Source: Candidatus Cloacimonadota bacterium
GTDB taxonomy: Bacteria > Cloacimonadota > Cloacimonadia > Cloacimonadales > TCS61
Direction: 5' to 3'
DNA: 34,101 nt
Assembly: GCA_021734835.1 (NCBI GenBank)
Contig: JAIPIH010000019.1
Location: 1-34,101, forward strand
Shown: positions 1 to 7,039 of the stretch, in pieces
Position numbering within the stretch: position 1 is the stretch's first letter
Layout of the letters: the number at the start of each line of letters is the position of its first letter
Translations under genes and position numbers: made by a program
The notes under the pieces: model-generated
The model's input: the letters and a program-made list of their open reading frames with translations, nothing else
What the model was told of the DNA's origin: nothing
Database searches by the model: none

Positions 1-2
1 AT

Positions 3-149
3 TTATTTACGATGGAGTCTATCAAATATTTGAAGGAATCAGGTATTAAATTGAAAAAAAATGAATACAAAATCGTGCAAATAGTAGGGAATCGAGTGGC
101 AAAACTGCAATCACTTGCAATAAAAAAGACAAGGCTGCTATGTGTTTAA
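3..149 (+). CDS. Possible C-terminal fragment of an unidentified protein (5' end outside window)
   Basis: A reading frame enters from the left edge and stays open for 48 codons to a TAA at 147-149. Its start reads as Lys- and Ile-rich protein (MESIKYLKESGIKLKKNEY from residue 4), which looks more protein-like than the other frames. I do not recognise the family. The last third runs through the first copy of the short repeat that recurs at 231-409, so the true gene may have ended earlier or been extended by repeat insertion. The alternative is that this is non-coding spacer with a chance open frame. Confidence 0.25.
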   Translation, partial: LFTMESIKYLKESGIKLKKNEYKIVQIVGNRVAKLQSLAIKKTRLLCV

Positions 150-409
150 TATTAAAAGAGTTAAGTGGGAAGAATAATTTATGCCACCATTTTTGCCTTA
201 ACGCACGGTAAGGAAGAATTGGTGTCACAAATGGCAAAACTGCAATCACTTGAAGTGCCTGAAAGTGGCAAGACTGCAATCACTTGAAGTTCGGGACAAT
301 AAAAGGTTTTATATCTTTAAATAATAAACAGTTAGAAGATTGATAAGTGGTTTACATAATGTTAAAGTGGCAATCATGCTGTCACAAGTGGCAAAAACAC
401 CTGTCACTT
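94..409. repeat. Five copies of a ~23-bp imperfect palindrome (REP-like)
   Basis: Copies lie near 94-117, 230-253, 263-286, 365-387 and 386-409. The general form is AAGTGGCAA, then a variable centre, then TCACTT. The ends AAGTG and CACTT are inverted repeats, so each copy can fold into a small hairpin. Copies 1-3 share the core GGCAAAACTGCAATCACTTG with one or two changes; copies 4 and 5 keep the arms but have a diverged centre. Distances between copies are irregular, so this is not a CRISPR array. Between the possible fragment ending at 149 and the tmRNA at 479, I see nothing else that can be supported. Confidence 0.6.
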
Positions 410-443
410 TTTAGCTGCGATGACAAAGTCAACTTCGCCGTGA

Positions 444-480
444 CAGTCTTCGTTTTACGCTCTGCTCCAAACGAAGACTG
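444..480. terminator. 12-bp perfect inverted repeat abutting the tmRNA 3' end
   Basis: Arms 444-455 (CAGTCTTCGTTT) and 469-480 are perfect reverse complements around a 13-nt loop. On the minus strand this hairpin starts at the last bases of the tmRNA (its CCA is 481-479), so it could stop transcription or guide 3' processing. There is no U-run after it on the minus strand, so it is not a standard intrinsic terminator. Confidence 0.4.
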
Positions 481-828
481 GTGGAGGTGGCGGGAATCGA
501 ACCCGCGTCCAAAGATAAGTCAAAAGCTGAATCTACATGCTTAGTTATTTTTAGATCTTACTTCCCCAGGGAAACAATCAAACCAAGCAGGGAAGCCAGC
601 CTAAAGAAGTTCGGACGGCATTATAGGCATTTGCCGTCTATATTTGTTAATTATGGCGGTGATCTGCCGACTTAACAACAAAGCCTGGCAGGACCGTAGC
701 AGAACTAAGCTGCTAGTGCAAAGTTATCGTTTGCGTTTAATTATAGTATCACCGTGATTAACGAGTAGGTAATCTTCTCGGCATGCATCAGCAATCCCCT
801 TTATCCCTGTCGAAACCAGGGCACCCCC
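479..828 (-). ncRNA. ssrA: Transfer-messenger RNA (tmRNA)
   Basis: tmRNA rescues stalled ribosomes: it acts first as an alanine tRNA, then as a short mRNA that adds a degradation tag. On the minus strand, the 5' end at 828 begins GGGGGTGCCC followed by the conserved TTTCGACAGGG segment. The 3' end carries the T-arm GGTTCGA followed by CACCTCCA and an encoded CCA (481-479). The first seven bases pair with CACCTCC to close the acceptor stem. The tag frame lies at 705-734 on the minus strand: resume codon GCA, peptide ANDNFALAA, then TAG. The tag is one residue shorter than the E. coli one as I recall it (ANDENYALAA). The length of 350 nt is typical of a one-piece tmRNA. Confidence 0.96.
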
Positions 829-881
829 GTATTCGTTTATAAAGAACTTTACACAGGACAATTTAATCGGAAAAGCTTTGA

Positions 882-887
882 TGTCAA
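882..887 (-). promoter_or_regulatory. Candidate -35 box for the tmRNA
   Basis: On the minus strand a TTGACA lies 54 nt upstream of the mature tmRNA 5' end and overlaps the stop codon of the preceding glycosyltransferase gene (884-886). A -10 candidate, TAAATT, follows at 865-860 after 16 nt, with TGTCCT at 860-855. I cannot decide between them. Confidence 0.35.
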
Positions 888-2089
888 ACTAAAGATGAAA
901 TAGCAGCTTTATAAATTTTAACAACATTTTGCAGAGTTTTTTTCCAGGAATAATTTTGCACAGCATATTTTCGGGCAAATTTCCCTTTAGTAATTTTAGT
1001 ATTATTCATAAGCTCTTTAATCACTGCCATTGCCAGCAGCTCCGGATCTTCCATCTCAACTAGCTGCCCTACCTTGCTATTAACAAAGTCGGGAAGTCCG
1101 CCGGCATTGGTAGCCACTACCGGAGTACCGCAAGCCAGCGCTTCGATAGCGACCAGTCCAAAAGGTTCGATGCGGGAAGGTACAACAGAAACATCAGCAG
1201 CAGAATAGAGTGAGGCAACAACTTCTTGAGTTTGATGTCCTAAAAAAAATATGTTATTTAAATTTAATTTCTCGGTCAATTCTATCATCTCTGGCATTAA
1301 ACTTCCATCCCCAGCTAAGGCAAAAACCACTCCGGGAATCTCATCCGAGATCTTACGAGCTGCCTTTATCAGTATATCTATACCTTTAAAGTCTGTGAAT
1401 TTCCCAACGAAACTAACTAACTTTCCGGGATCAAGATTTATTCCAAATTTAGATAAGAGCTCTTTTTTAGTGATACTTTTAGGTCGGAATATGCTATCGT
1501 CAAAGCCATTAGGATTCAGTTTTAATTTTATTTCCGACAGATCAAATAATTTCAGCGTATCGTTATGAACTTGTCTGGAAATTGTGATTATCTTTGCAGC
1601 ATTGTCAGCACCTTTCAAAGCATATTTATGATATCTTCTATCTTTTTTGAATCCCATCAGATCAGTTCCGTGCACAGTTACAACGTAGGGAATTCCGCTA
1701 GTTAAAGCAGCATAAGGCGTTATCCATAAGTGTTGAGCATGAATAATATCCGGTTTAAATTCAGCTACGACTTGTTGAGTGATCCGGATGAATGTATCAA
1801 CGTAAATATTTATCTGTTCAGTTGTTAGATCGTAGTAGGTGAGACTGCTGCGCGGATGAGTTGTGAAGCATGGGAAATTGAATTTCAGATCAGGCTTTTT
1901 GTTTTTTGCTGCATCACACATTATCGTTTTACGCTGGAACGAATATTTTTGGTTATCATGTACATTATCGATATCTATGACGAAAACTTCATGCTGAGCT
2001 TTGATCAATTCACCGGCAATATTCAAAGTATAAATACCACTGCCTGAACCCTGCAATGGGAAGTGGTTAATTAAGAGTACTTTCATCAT
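884..2089 (-). CDS. GT4-family glycosyltransferase
   Basis: This is a GT-B fold retaining glycosyltransferase of 401 residues, the usual GT4 length, with no membrane segment. The N-terminal Rossmann domain begins MKVLLINHFPLQGSGSGIY, with the glycine-rich acceptor-side loop. The donor domain begins near VSFVGKFTDFKGIDILI and contains the E-x7-E motif in EPFGLVAIEALACGTPVVAT, which binds the nucleotide-sugar donor. The start ATG at 2089 overlaps the TGA of the upstream gene (2088-2086); a second ATG follows at once. It is the last gene of a three-gene operon with two GT-A-like proteins, so it probably adds sugars to the same glycan or glycolipid. Donor and acceptor cannot be read from sequence. 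Confidence 0.93.
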   Translation of the reverse strand: MMKVLLINHFPLQGSGSGIYTLNIAGELIKAQHEVFVIDIDNVHDNQKYSFQRKTIMCDAAKNKKPDLKFNFPCFTTHPRSSLTYYDLTTEQINIYVDTFIRITQQVVAEFKPDIIHAQHLWITPYAALTSGIPYVVTVHGTDLMGFKKDRRYHKYALKGADNAAKIITISRQVHNDTLKLFDLSEIKLKLNPNGFDDSIFRPKSITKKELLSKFGINLDPGKLVSFVGKFTDFKGIDILIKAARKISDEIPGVVFALAGDGSLMPEMIELTEKLNLNNIFFLGHQTQEVVASLYSAADVSVVPSRIEPFGLVAIEALACGTPVVATNAGGLPDFVNSKVGQLVEMEDPELLAMAVIKELMNNTKITKGKFARKYAVQNYSWKKTLQNVVKIYKAAISSLV

Positions 2090-3834
2090 TCTTCCATATG
2101 ATCTGAAACATCTGAGGACATATCTTTACTTTCAGAGAATTTCTCGGTTGTATTGATCAGTCTTTCACTTAGTTTCTTAGAAACCAGCCATAATAATTTA
2201 GAAGATAACTCTGTGTTTTCTTCCAGGAGGGAAGCGAACTTTTTCGGATCTAATTTCAGCAGGTTAACGTCAGTGATAGCGACAACAGAGACATTTCTTT
2301 TTGTTTTGAAGAAGATAGAAGTTTCATTGAAATGATCACCCTGTTTGATCTGTGATACTTTGATCTCATGATCGGCGCTGTCACGTTCTTTGATAATTTC
2401 CAGAGCTCCCTGCAGGACAACATAAATGCTATTATCAAAATCACCTGCTTTAAAGACAAATTCATCTTTTTTCAAGTTGATAACCTTGGAAATAAAAAAT
2501 ATCTGCCTGATCTCCTTTTTGGTAAATTGTTTGAATATTTCAATATCACGCAGATGCAGGTTTTGATGGATACTTGCTTTTTCTAGGATCTTCTCCTTTT
2601 CGATCTGATATTTATCGTATTTTATGATTTGTCCACTCTTAATAATATTCTTGAGTGTTTCACCAAAAGATTTTGTTTGCTCCAGGGTTTCTCGCCATTC
2701 TTTTTGAAATTCGAGATATTTGTCAAAAGTATTATAATGAGGAACAGCATCATATCTCGCCAGATAGATATTTTCTATAGTTCCTTTGCAGGCTTTAATA
2801 TCTCCATCTGCCAGATAATTAAGGGCAAGAATAATATTAGTTTTGAAGATCTTATCTCCCAGATCCGGTTTCATAAAGTAGCCCGGATACGGATCAAATT
2901 CTTCCGGTTTGATCTCATGCAGATTAGTTTTATAACTTTGAGTATCGAATTTAGATTTATCATAGAGAAATCTATAAATATCTTCGCGAAAACTTTTCCA
3001 GACAGGATGGTTTTTGGGAGGTGGTAAGTGCTTTAATGCCAGTGTATTATCCAAATAGAAGTTGAAACCAAAAATCCGGGCGTTGATCACATAATCCGTA
3101 TCTTCACCTCTAGTAACTCTGGGATCAAAAGGAACTATCCGCATCAGATTCCTATGAATGACCATAGCACCTCCAAAAGCAAAAGGAGTCTTTTTCAATC
3201 TGGGTTCGCTGCCAATTATTTTATCAAAGGCTTCACGTTTACCTCCAAACCGATCCCAATAAGTCATCCAGGGAACAATATTAACTTTATCGTAATACTC
3301 ATTATCTTCATTCAAATAGTAACCGGCAACTCCATCAATTGTATTTCCGTAAAATCTTTTACCAATGAATTCCTTCGCTTTTGTAACATATTTCGGGTCT
3401 TCAATGATCTCATCATCATCTATCAATAAAGCAATCTCAGCATCCATAATATAAGGCAGAAGAATACACATATTTCTGATCTGAGCATAATTATCCAAAT
3501 CAAGAATGTCCTCTCCTTTGTATTCATAATAGAGCTTTTCTTTTAATTTTTTTAAAGTCGTTTCTGTGAAGAGTATTGTATCTACCGGAATCTTCGCCTT
3601 AGAAAGCAGATCACGTAATTTCTTTTCCATCGGCTTGATATACCGATCATTTGTTGTAATACCAATAATAATTAGTGTGAAGTCTTTATCTTCCAAGTTG
3701 TTAAGTGAATCTAAAGTTCGTAGCAAAGTCCCTTCTTCATCTAGGGGTGTGGGATGATCAAATACCTTGTCGCCTTCCTGCCAGTCATCTTTTTTTCCTG
3801 TCCAATAGGAAGGAATAACCATATAAGTTCTCAT
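2086..3834 (-). CDS. GT-A-like glycosyltransferase fused to a cyclic-nucleotide-binding domain
   Basis: The N-terminal ~400 residues look like a GT-A nucleotide-diphospho-sugar transferase. They have an opening strand RTYMVIPSYW, an acidic metal-binding motif LLIDDDEI (D139-D141 from the start chosen here), and a later RGEDTDYV motif of the acceptor/catalytic kind. From about residue 430 to 560 there is a cNMP-binding (Crp/PKA-type) beta-roll: FKAGDFDNSIYVVLQGALEI, then a cassette with FNETSIFF and KRNVSVVAI, where the Glu and Arg match the ligand-contacting positions of the family. An acidic, Ser-rich tail follows. I chose ATG 3834 over 3873. It overlaps the upstream stop by ATGA and has AGGAG at 3844-3840 with a 5-nt spacer, giving 582 residues. 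Allosteric control by a cyclic nucleotide is inference. Confidence 0.85.
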   Translation of the reverse strand: MRTYMVIPSYWTGKKDDWQEGDKVFDHPTPLDEEGTLLRTLDSLNNLEDKDFTLIIIGITTNDRYIKPMEKKLRDLLSKAKIPVDTILFTETTLKKLKEKLYYEYKGEDILDLDNYAQIRNMCILLPYIMDAEIALLIDDDEIIEDPKYVTKAKEFIGKRFYGNTIDGVAGYYLNEDNEYYDKVNIVPWMTYWDRFGGKREAFDKIIGSEPRLKKTPFAFGGAMVIHRNLMRIVPFDPRVTRGEDTDYVINARIFGFNFYLDNTLALKHLPPPKNHPVWKSFREDIYRFLYDKSKFDTQSYKTNLHEIKPEEFDPYPGYFMKPDLGDKIFKTNIILALNYLADGDIKACKGTIENIYLARYDAVPHYNTFDKYLEFQKEWRETLEQTKSFGETLKNIIKSGQIIKYDKYQIEKEKILEKASIHQNLHLRDIEIFKQFTKKEIRQIFFISKVINLKKDEFVFKAGDFDNSIYVVLQGALEIIKERDSADHEIKVSQIKQGDHFNETSIFFKTKRNVSVVAITDVNLLKLDPKKFASLLEENTELSSKLLWLVSKKLSERLINTTEKFSESKDMSSDVSDHMEE

Positions 3835-5009
3835 GAGTGCTCCTGTAAGTTCAATTTCATAAATTTTTTCCAAGTTTTCATTAATCTTCTAAAGTTCCAG
3901 ATATCATTTGCCAGCTTTTGATAAGAAAGTTCAAAAGCAGCCGGCAGCATCAGAAATCTATCATCATTAAAATATTCTGCCGCAGCTCTGCTGCCTATTT
4001 TCAAAGCTTTTAATCTGCTTGATATTTCGATAACATCATATTTCATATTGCTATTCTGTCTGAGCCAATTTAAGAAAGGATTACGAATGATCCAGCCCAT
4101 ACAAGCATAAAAAAATCTGTCTAAGTTTTTTTCCAGAAAGATTGACGGTTTCTTGGGAAAATCACCGAAACAGTTATGAAAAACAGGCAGATCAATATCT
4201 ACGCACCTAGCCTTTTTGTGAATTTCCGGTCCAAAAAGGGTATCTTCGCCACGCCCAAGAAAACACTCATCATTCATTACCATGGCAGAAGAGAAAAAAG
4301 GTGGTAGAACGTTAATTTTATTTAAGTTTATTGCTAGATTCCCGCCTAAGGCTTTTTGCGTATCAATAACTTTCTGTAAATAGGTTTCCGCGGTTACGGG
4401 ATCGTTATATTTGGTGATCTTATCAAATGCAGTCTCTTTTTGAACTCCATAAAGCAGATCTTTCAGATGCGGAAAATTCATTTTGGGAATAATATAATAA
4501 CCCGAGTAGTCACTCGTAGTAAGTACTACATCTTTTTGTTTCAAATATTTTAAATGAGAACCAACGAAATCAATTTCGGTAAAACTGAAACTGTCATCTG
4601 TAAAATGTGTTAGTATTTTTGGATAGATATCAGAATCAAAAAAAAACAGATAATCAACTTTCAGCATAAACGCTGTGAGTAGAACATAATTGCGTGAAGT
4701 TCCGTAAGATATAAGACCATAGTCGTTTTTGTAAGGTGTCCCGGTCAGGATCATAACTTCTTCTTCAGTTAATCCGAGCTTAGATAAATAGTTCTCCAGG
4801 AAGGGAGCATGTCCTCTTTTTACAGCTGTTACTTTGATCTGCTTCTTAAAACTGTCCAGAATAGAATTATCAACTTCATCTTCGTAAGAAACAATAAGAT
4901 GCTGCATCTGATGCTTGAACTTACGAGTATTTTCCAGGAAGATTTCGATCGGTTCCCTTTTATTAAGATCTCTGGTTATTATTCCGAAAGCTTTTACATT
5001 CTCTTTCAT
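3831..5009 (-). CDS. GT-A-like glycosyltransferase (DxD type), first gene of the operon
   Basis: This 392-residue protein has no signal peptide. It carries a hydrophobic strand ending in LFFFDSDIYP (D125-S-D127), the DxD metal and nucleotide-sugar binding motif of GT-A enzymes. Further on come SSAMVMNDECFLGRGEDTLFG, an ED motif typical of inverting GT2-like folds, and FHNCFGD. I cannot assign a named family. The start ATG at 5009 has AAAGGA about six bases upstream on the minus strand. Its TGA overlaps the start of the next gene (3834), so the two are translationally coupled. With the downstream GT4 enzyme it suggests stepwise assembly of one surface glycan or compatible glycoside. Confidence 0.82.
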   Translation of the reverse strand: MKENVKAFGIITRDLNKREPIEIFLENTRKFKHQMQHLIVSYEDEVDNSILDSFKKQIKVTAVKRGHAPFLENYLSKLGLTEEEVMILTGTPYKNDYGLISYGTSRNYVLLTAFMLKVDYLFFFDSDIYPKILTHFTDDSFSFTEIDFVGSHLKYLKQKDVVLTTSDYSGYYIIPKMNFPHLKDLLYGVQKETAFDKITKYNDPVTAETYLQKVIDTQKALGGNLAINLNKINVLPPFFSSAMVMNDECFLGRGEDTLFGPEIHKKARCVDIDLPVFHNCFGDFPKKPSIFLEKNLDRFFYACMGWIIRNPFLNWLRQNSNMKYDVIEISSRLKALKIGSRAAAEYFNDDRFLMLPAAFELSYQKLANDIWNFRRLMKTWKKFMKLNLQEHS

Positions 5010-5033
5010 GAAAAATCCTTTGTTTATACTTAA

Positions 5034-5065
5034 CCTCTAATACAGAAAAAAAAATATGTTGTCAA
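5034..5065 (-). promoter_or_regulatory. Candidate promoter of the glycosyltransferase operon
   Basis: Minus-strand TTGACA at 5065-5060 is followed 20 nt later by TAGAGG (5039-5034). The 7-mer TTGTCAA at 5059-5065 also gives the plus-strand TTGTCA of the uvrC side, so the two divergent promoters may share -35 bases. Confidence 0.35.
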
Positions 5066-5091
5066 ATTAAAATCTAATTTTTGTTTACAAT
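5059..5091 (+). promoter_or_regulatory. Candidate uvrC promoter
   Basis: TTGTCA at 5059-5064 is followed after 21 nt by TACAAT at 5086-5091. A second possibility is TTGTTT at 5081-5086 with TATCTT at 5104-5109 and a normal 17-nt spacer. Confidence 0.35.
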
Positions 5092-5151
5092 AGGGTTGCT
5101 GATTATCTTTAGTGAACTAAGTAAAATTATAATTTGATCAGGAGGATATGA

Positions 5152-6972
5152 GTGAAAAAAAAGGGTGTTCTTGAGCAGAAACTGCAGCTTTTACCAGTAT
5201 CCCCCGGTATTTATATGATGAAAAACGGAACCGGTAAGATCATCTATATTGGGAAAGCAAAAATATTGCGGAATCGTGTAAGATCTTATTTCAGAGGTAC
5301 TACAACGGATAAAAAGACCAAAGAGATGGTCAGTAAAATAGCTGATTTTGATTACATTCTAACAAAAACGGAAGATCAAGCTCTGGTTCTTGAAGCTAAC
5401 CTGGTAAAAAAAAATAAGCCAAAATACAATATTCAGCTGAAAGATGATAAAAGCAAACCTTTTATAAAGCTGACGATAAAAGAACCTTTTCCCCAAGTAA
5501 TAGTTACTAGAGAGTTGGTAAAAGACGGTTCCAGGTACTTCGGTCCATATACTGATGTGAAAGCTCTAAGAAGAACATTACGGTTGCTGGAATGGGTTTT
5601 CCCTTTAAGGACGTGCAGCAGACAGATCAAGAGTGGTAAACCTGATTATCAAAGAGCTTGTATTAATTTTCAACTCGGTAAATGTCTTGCTCCTTGTATT
5701 GGGGAAATTACAGTGAAAGATTATAAGGAAAACGTGAGTGGACTGATAAAATTTCTTAACGGCAGGAATCAGGAGATTATTGATGATCTTATTGCCAGGA
5801 TGAAAAATTATTCTAATAGCTTGTTATTTGAAGAAGCCGGAAAGATCAAAGAGAAAATAGAGAATATACAAAAATTAAACAGAGCCAGAAATATGTTCTT
5901 CACAGATCAAAAGAATCGAGATGTTCTAGGGGTATATCAGGAAGGGAAGAGGGCGGCTGTTTCAGTTTTGAAGATACTTTCAGGGAAATTACTCAATAAA
6001 GAGATCTATGCTTTGGATAATACGGAAGGCTCGAGCTTGGCAAGTATTATGGAAGCATTTTTAAAACAGTATTATGCCTCCAGGATAGATTCACTTCCTC
6101 ACAAGATATTACTACAAATTCAACCTGATGATCTGAAAACCCTTAATAAATGGCTGAAGAATAAAATAATAGTTCCGAAAAAGGGTGATAAAAAGGCTCT
6201 AATCTCTATCGCTAGGGAAAATGCTTTTAACTTTGTAGAAGAGGAAAAACTAAAGCATCTCCGCAAAAGCAACAGAACTATCTTTCCGATCAAAGAACTC
6301 AAGGATAAGCTGAATTTGCGCCAGCTTCCCAGAAAAATGATCTGTCTTGATATTTCCACTATTCAGGGAAGTGATACCGTTTCCTCAATAGTTTTCTTTG
6401 AAAATGGTAAGCCAAGAAAAAAAAACTACCGTCATTTCATCATGGAGACAGTAACAGGACAGGATGATTTTGCTTCAATGGCAGAGACGATGAAACGCTA
6501 TTTTGTTAAAGTGGAAGAAGATACAAAACCTGATCTGATTGTGATAGATGGCGGTAAAGGACAATTGAAACGCTCTTATGAAGTTCTACAGGAATTGAAA
6601 CTTGATAATATTGAGATCATTTCTTTAGCGAAAAGGATAGAAGAAGTTTTTTTACCGAACAGAAAAGAATCCATAATCCTGCCTCGTAATTCTGCAGCTT
6701 TGAGAGTATTGGTAAAGATCAGAGATGAAGCTCATAGATTTGCAATCAATTTCCATCGAAAGAGAAGGAAGAAAAGGACTCTCATCAGTGTTTTAGATGA
6801 TATTAGCGGAGTGGGCGCTCATCTGAAGTTTTCACTTTTAAATAAATTCGGATCTGTGGATAATATCAAAGAAGCTTCTATATCTGAGCTGATGGATATC
6901 AAAGGAATAGGTGAAAAAAACGCTAAAATTATCTTAAATTTTCTCAATAAGCAGAATCTAAAGAAAAAATAA
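5152..6972 (+). CDS. uvrC: UvrABC excinuclease subunit C
   Basis: UvrC makes both incisions during nucleotide excision repair after UvrA/UvrB mark the lesion. The 606 residues match the family length. In order: a GIY-YIG nuclease (SPGIYMMKNGTGKIIYIGKA, about residues 15-95); a four-Cys cluster (CSRQ, RAC, GKCLAPC) like the iron-sulfur site of UvrC; a UVR helix pair (FEEAGKIKEKIENIQKLNRA); the RNase H-like second nuclease (CLDISTIQGSDTVSS, LIVIDGGKGQL); and a C-terminal helix-hairpin-helix pair (DDISGVGAHLKFSLL, LMDIKGIGEKNAKIIL). The start is GTG at 5152, six bases after GGAGG (5141-5145). The nearby ATG at 5148 is in another frame and soon closes. Confidence 0.97.
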   Translation: MKKKGVLEQKLQLLPVSPGIYMMKNGTGKIIYIGKAKILRNRVRSYFRGTTTDKKTKEMVSKIADFDYILTKTEDQALVLEANLVKKNKPKYNIQLKDDKSKPFIKLTIKEPFPQVIVTRELVKDGSRYFGPYTDVKALRRTLRLLEWVFPLRTCSRQIKSGKPDYQRACINFQLGKCLAPCIGEITVKDYKENVSGLIKFLNGRNQEIIDDLIARMKNYSNSLLFEEAGKIKEKIENIQKLNRARNMFFTDQKNRDVLGVYQEGKRAAVSVLKILSGKLLNKEIYALDNTEGSSLASIMEAFLKQYYASRIDSLPHKILLQIQPDDLKTLNKWLKNKIIVPKKGDKKALISIARENAFNFVEEEKLKHLRKSNRTIFPIKELKDKLNLRQLPRKMICLDISTIQGSDTVSSIVFFENGKPRKKNYRHFIMETVTGQDDFASMAETMKRYFVKVEEDTKPDLIVIDGGKGQLKRSYEVLQELKLDNIEIISLAKRIEEVFLPNRKESIILPRNSAALRVLVKIRDEAHRFAINFHRKRRKKRTLISVLDDISGVGAHLKFSLLNKFGSVDNIKEASISELMDIKGIGEKNAKIILNFLNKQNLKKK

Positions 6973-6977
6973 TTCAA

Positions 6978-7009
6978 TTGACACAATGATAAATTTATTT
7001 TTTTAAGAT
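6978..7009 (+). promoter_or_regulatory. Candidate promoter of the first TPR histidine kinase
   Basis: TTGACA at 6978-6983 is followed after 20 nt by TAAGAT at 7004-7009. It lies in the 67-bp gap after uvrC. No terminator hairpin is visible at the uvrC end. Confidence 0.35.
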
Positions 7010-7039
7010 AATAATTAATATTAAAAGGTAATTATTTAT

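Noticed and set aside
46-279. Minus-strand 77-codon open frame with repeated LQVIAVLP
   Set aside because: Its repeated peptide is just the 23-bp palindromic repeat read in frame; no ribosome binding site or protein-like composition.
94-409. CRISPR array
   Set aside because: Repeats are short, diverged and irregularly spaced, with no uniform spacers and no cas genes.
489-510. Integrated element at the tmRNA (att duplication)
   Set aside because: I found no second copy of the tmRNA 3' end and no integrase gene within the window.
347-675. Two plus-strand open frames over the tmRNA
   Set aside because: They lie on the complement of the tmRNA and its 3' flank, and their peptides derive from the tRNA-like region.
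2629-3027. 132-codon plus-strand open frame opposite the GT-cNMP gene
   Set aside because: Antisense shadow of a clear coding gene, with no binding site or recognisable motif.
3834-3873. Upstream ATG at 3873 as start of the GT-cNMP gene
   Set aside because: It would overlap the upstream gene by 43 bp without a ribosome binding site, while ATG 3834 has AGGAG and the ATGA overlap typical of this operon.
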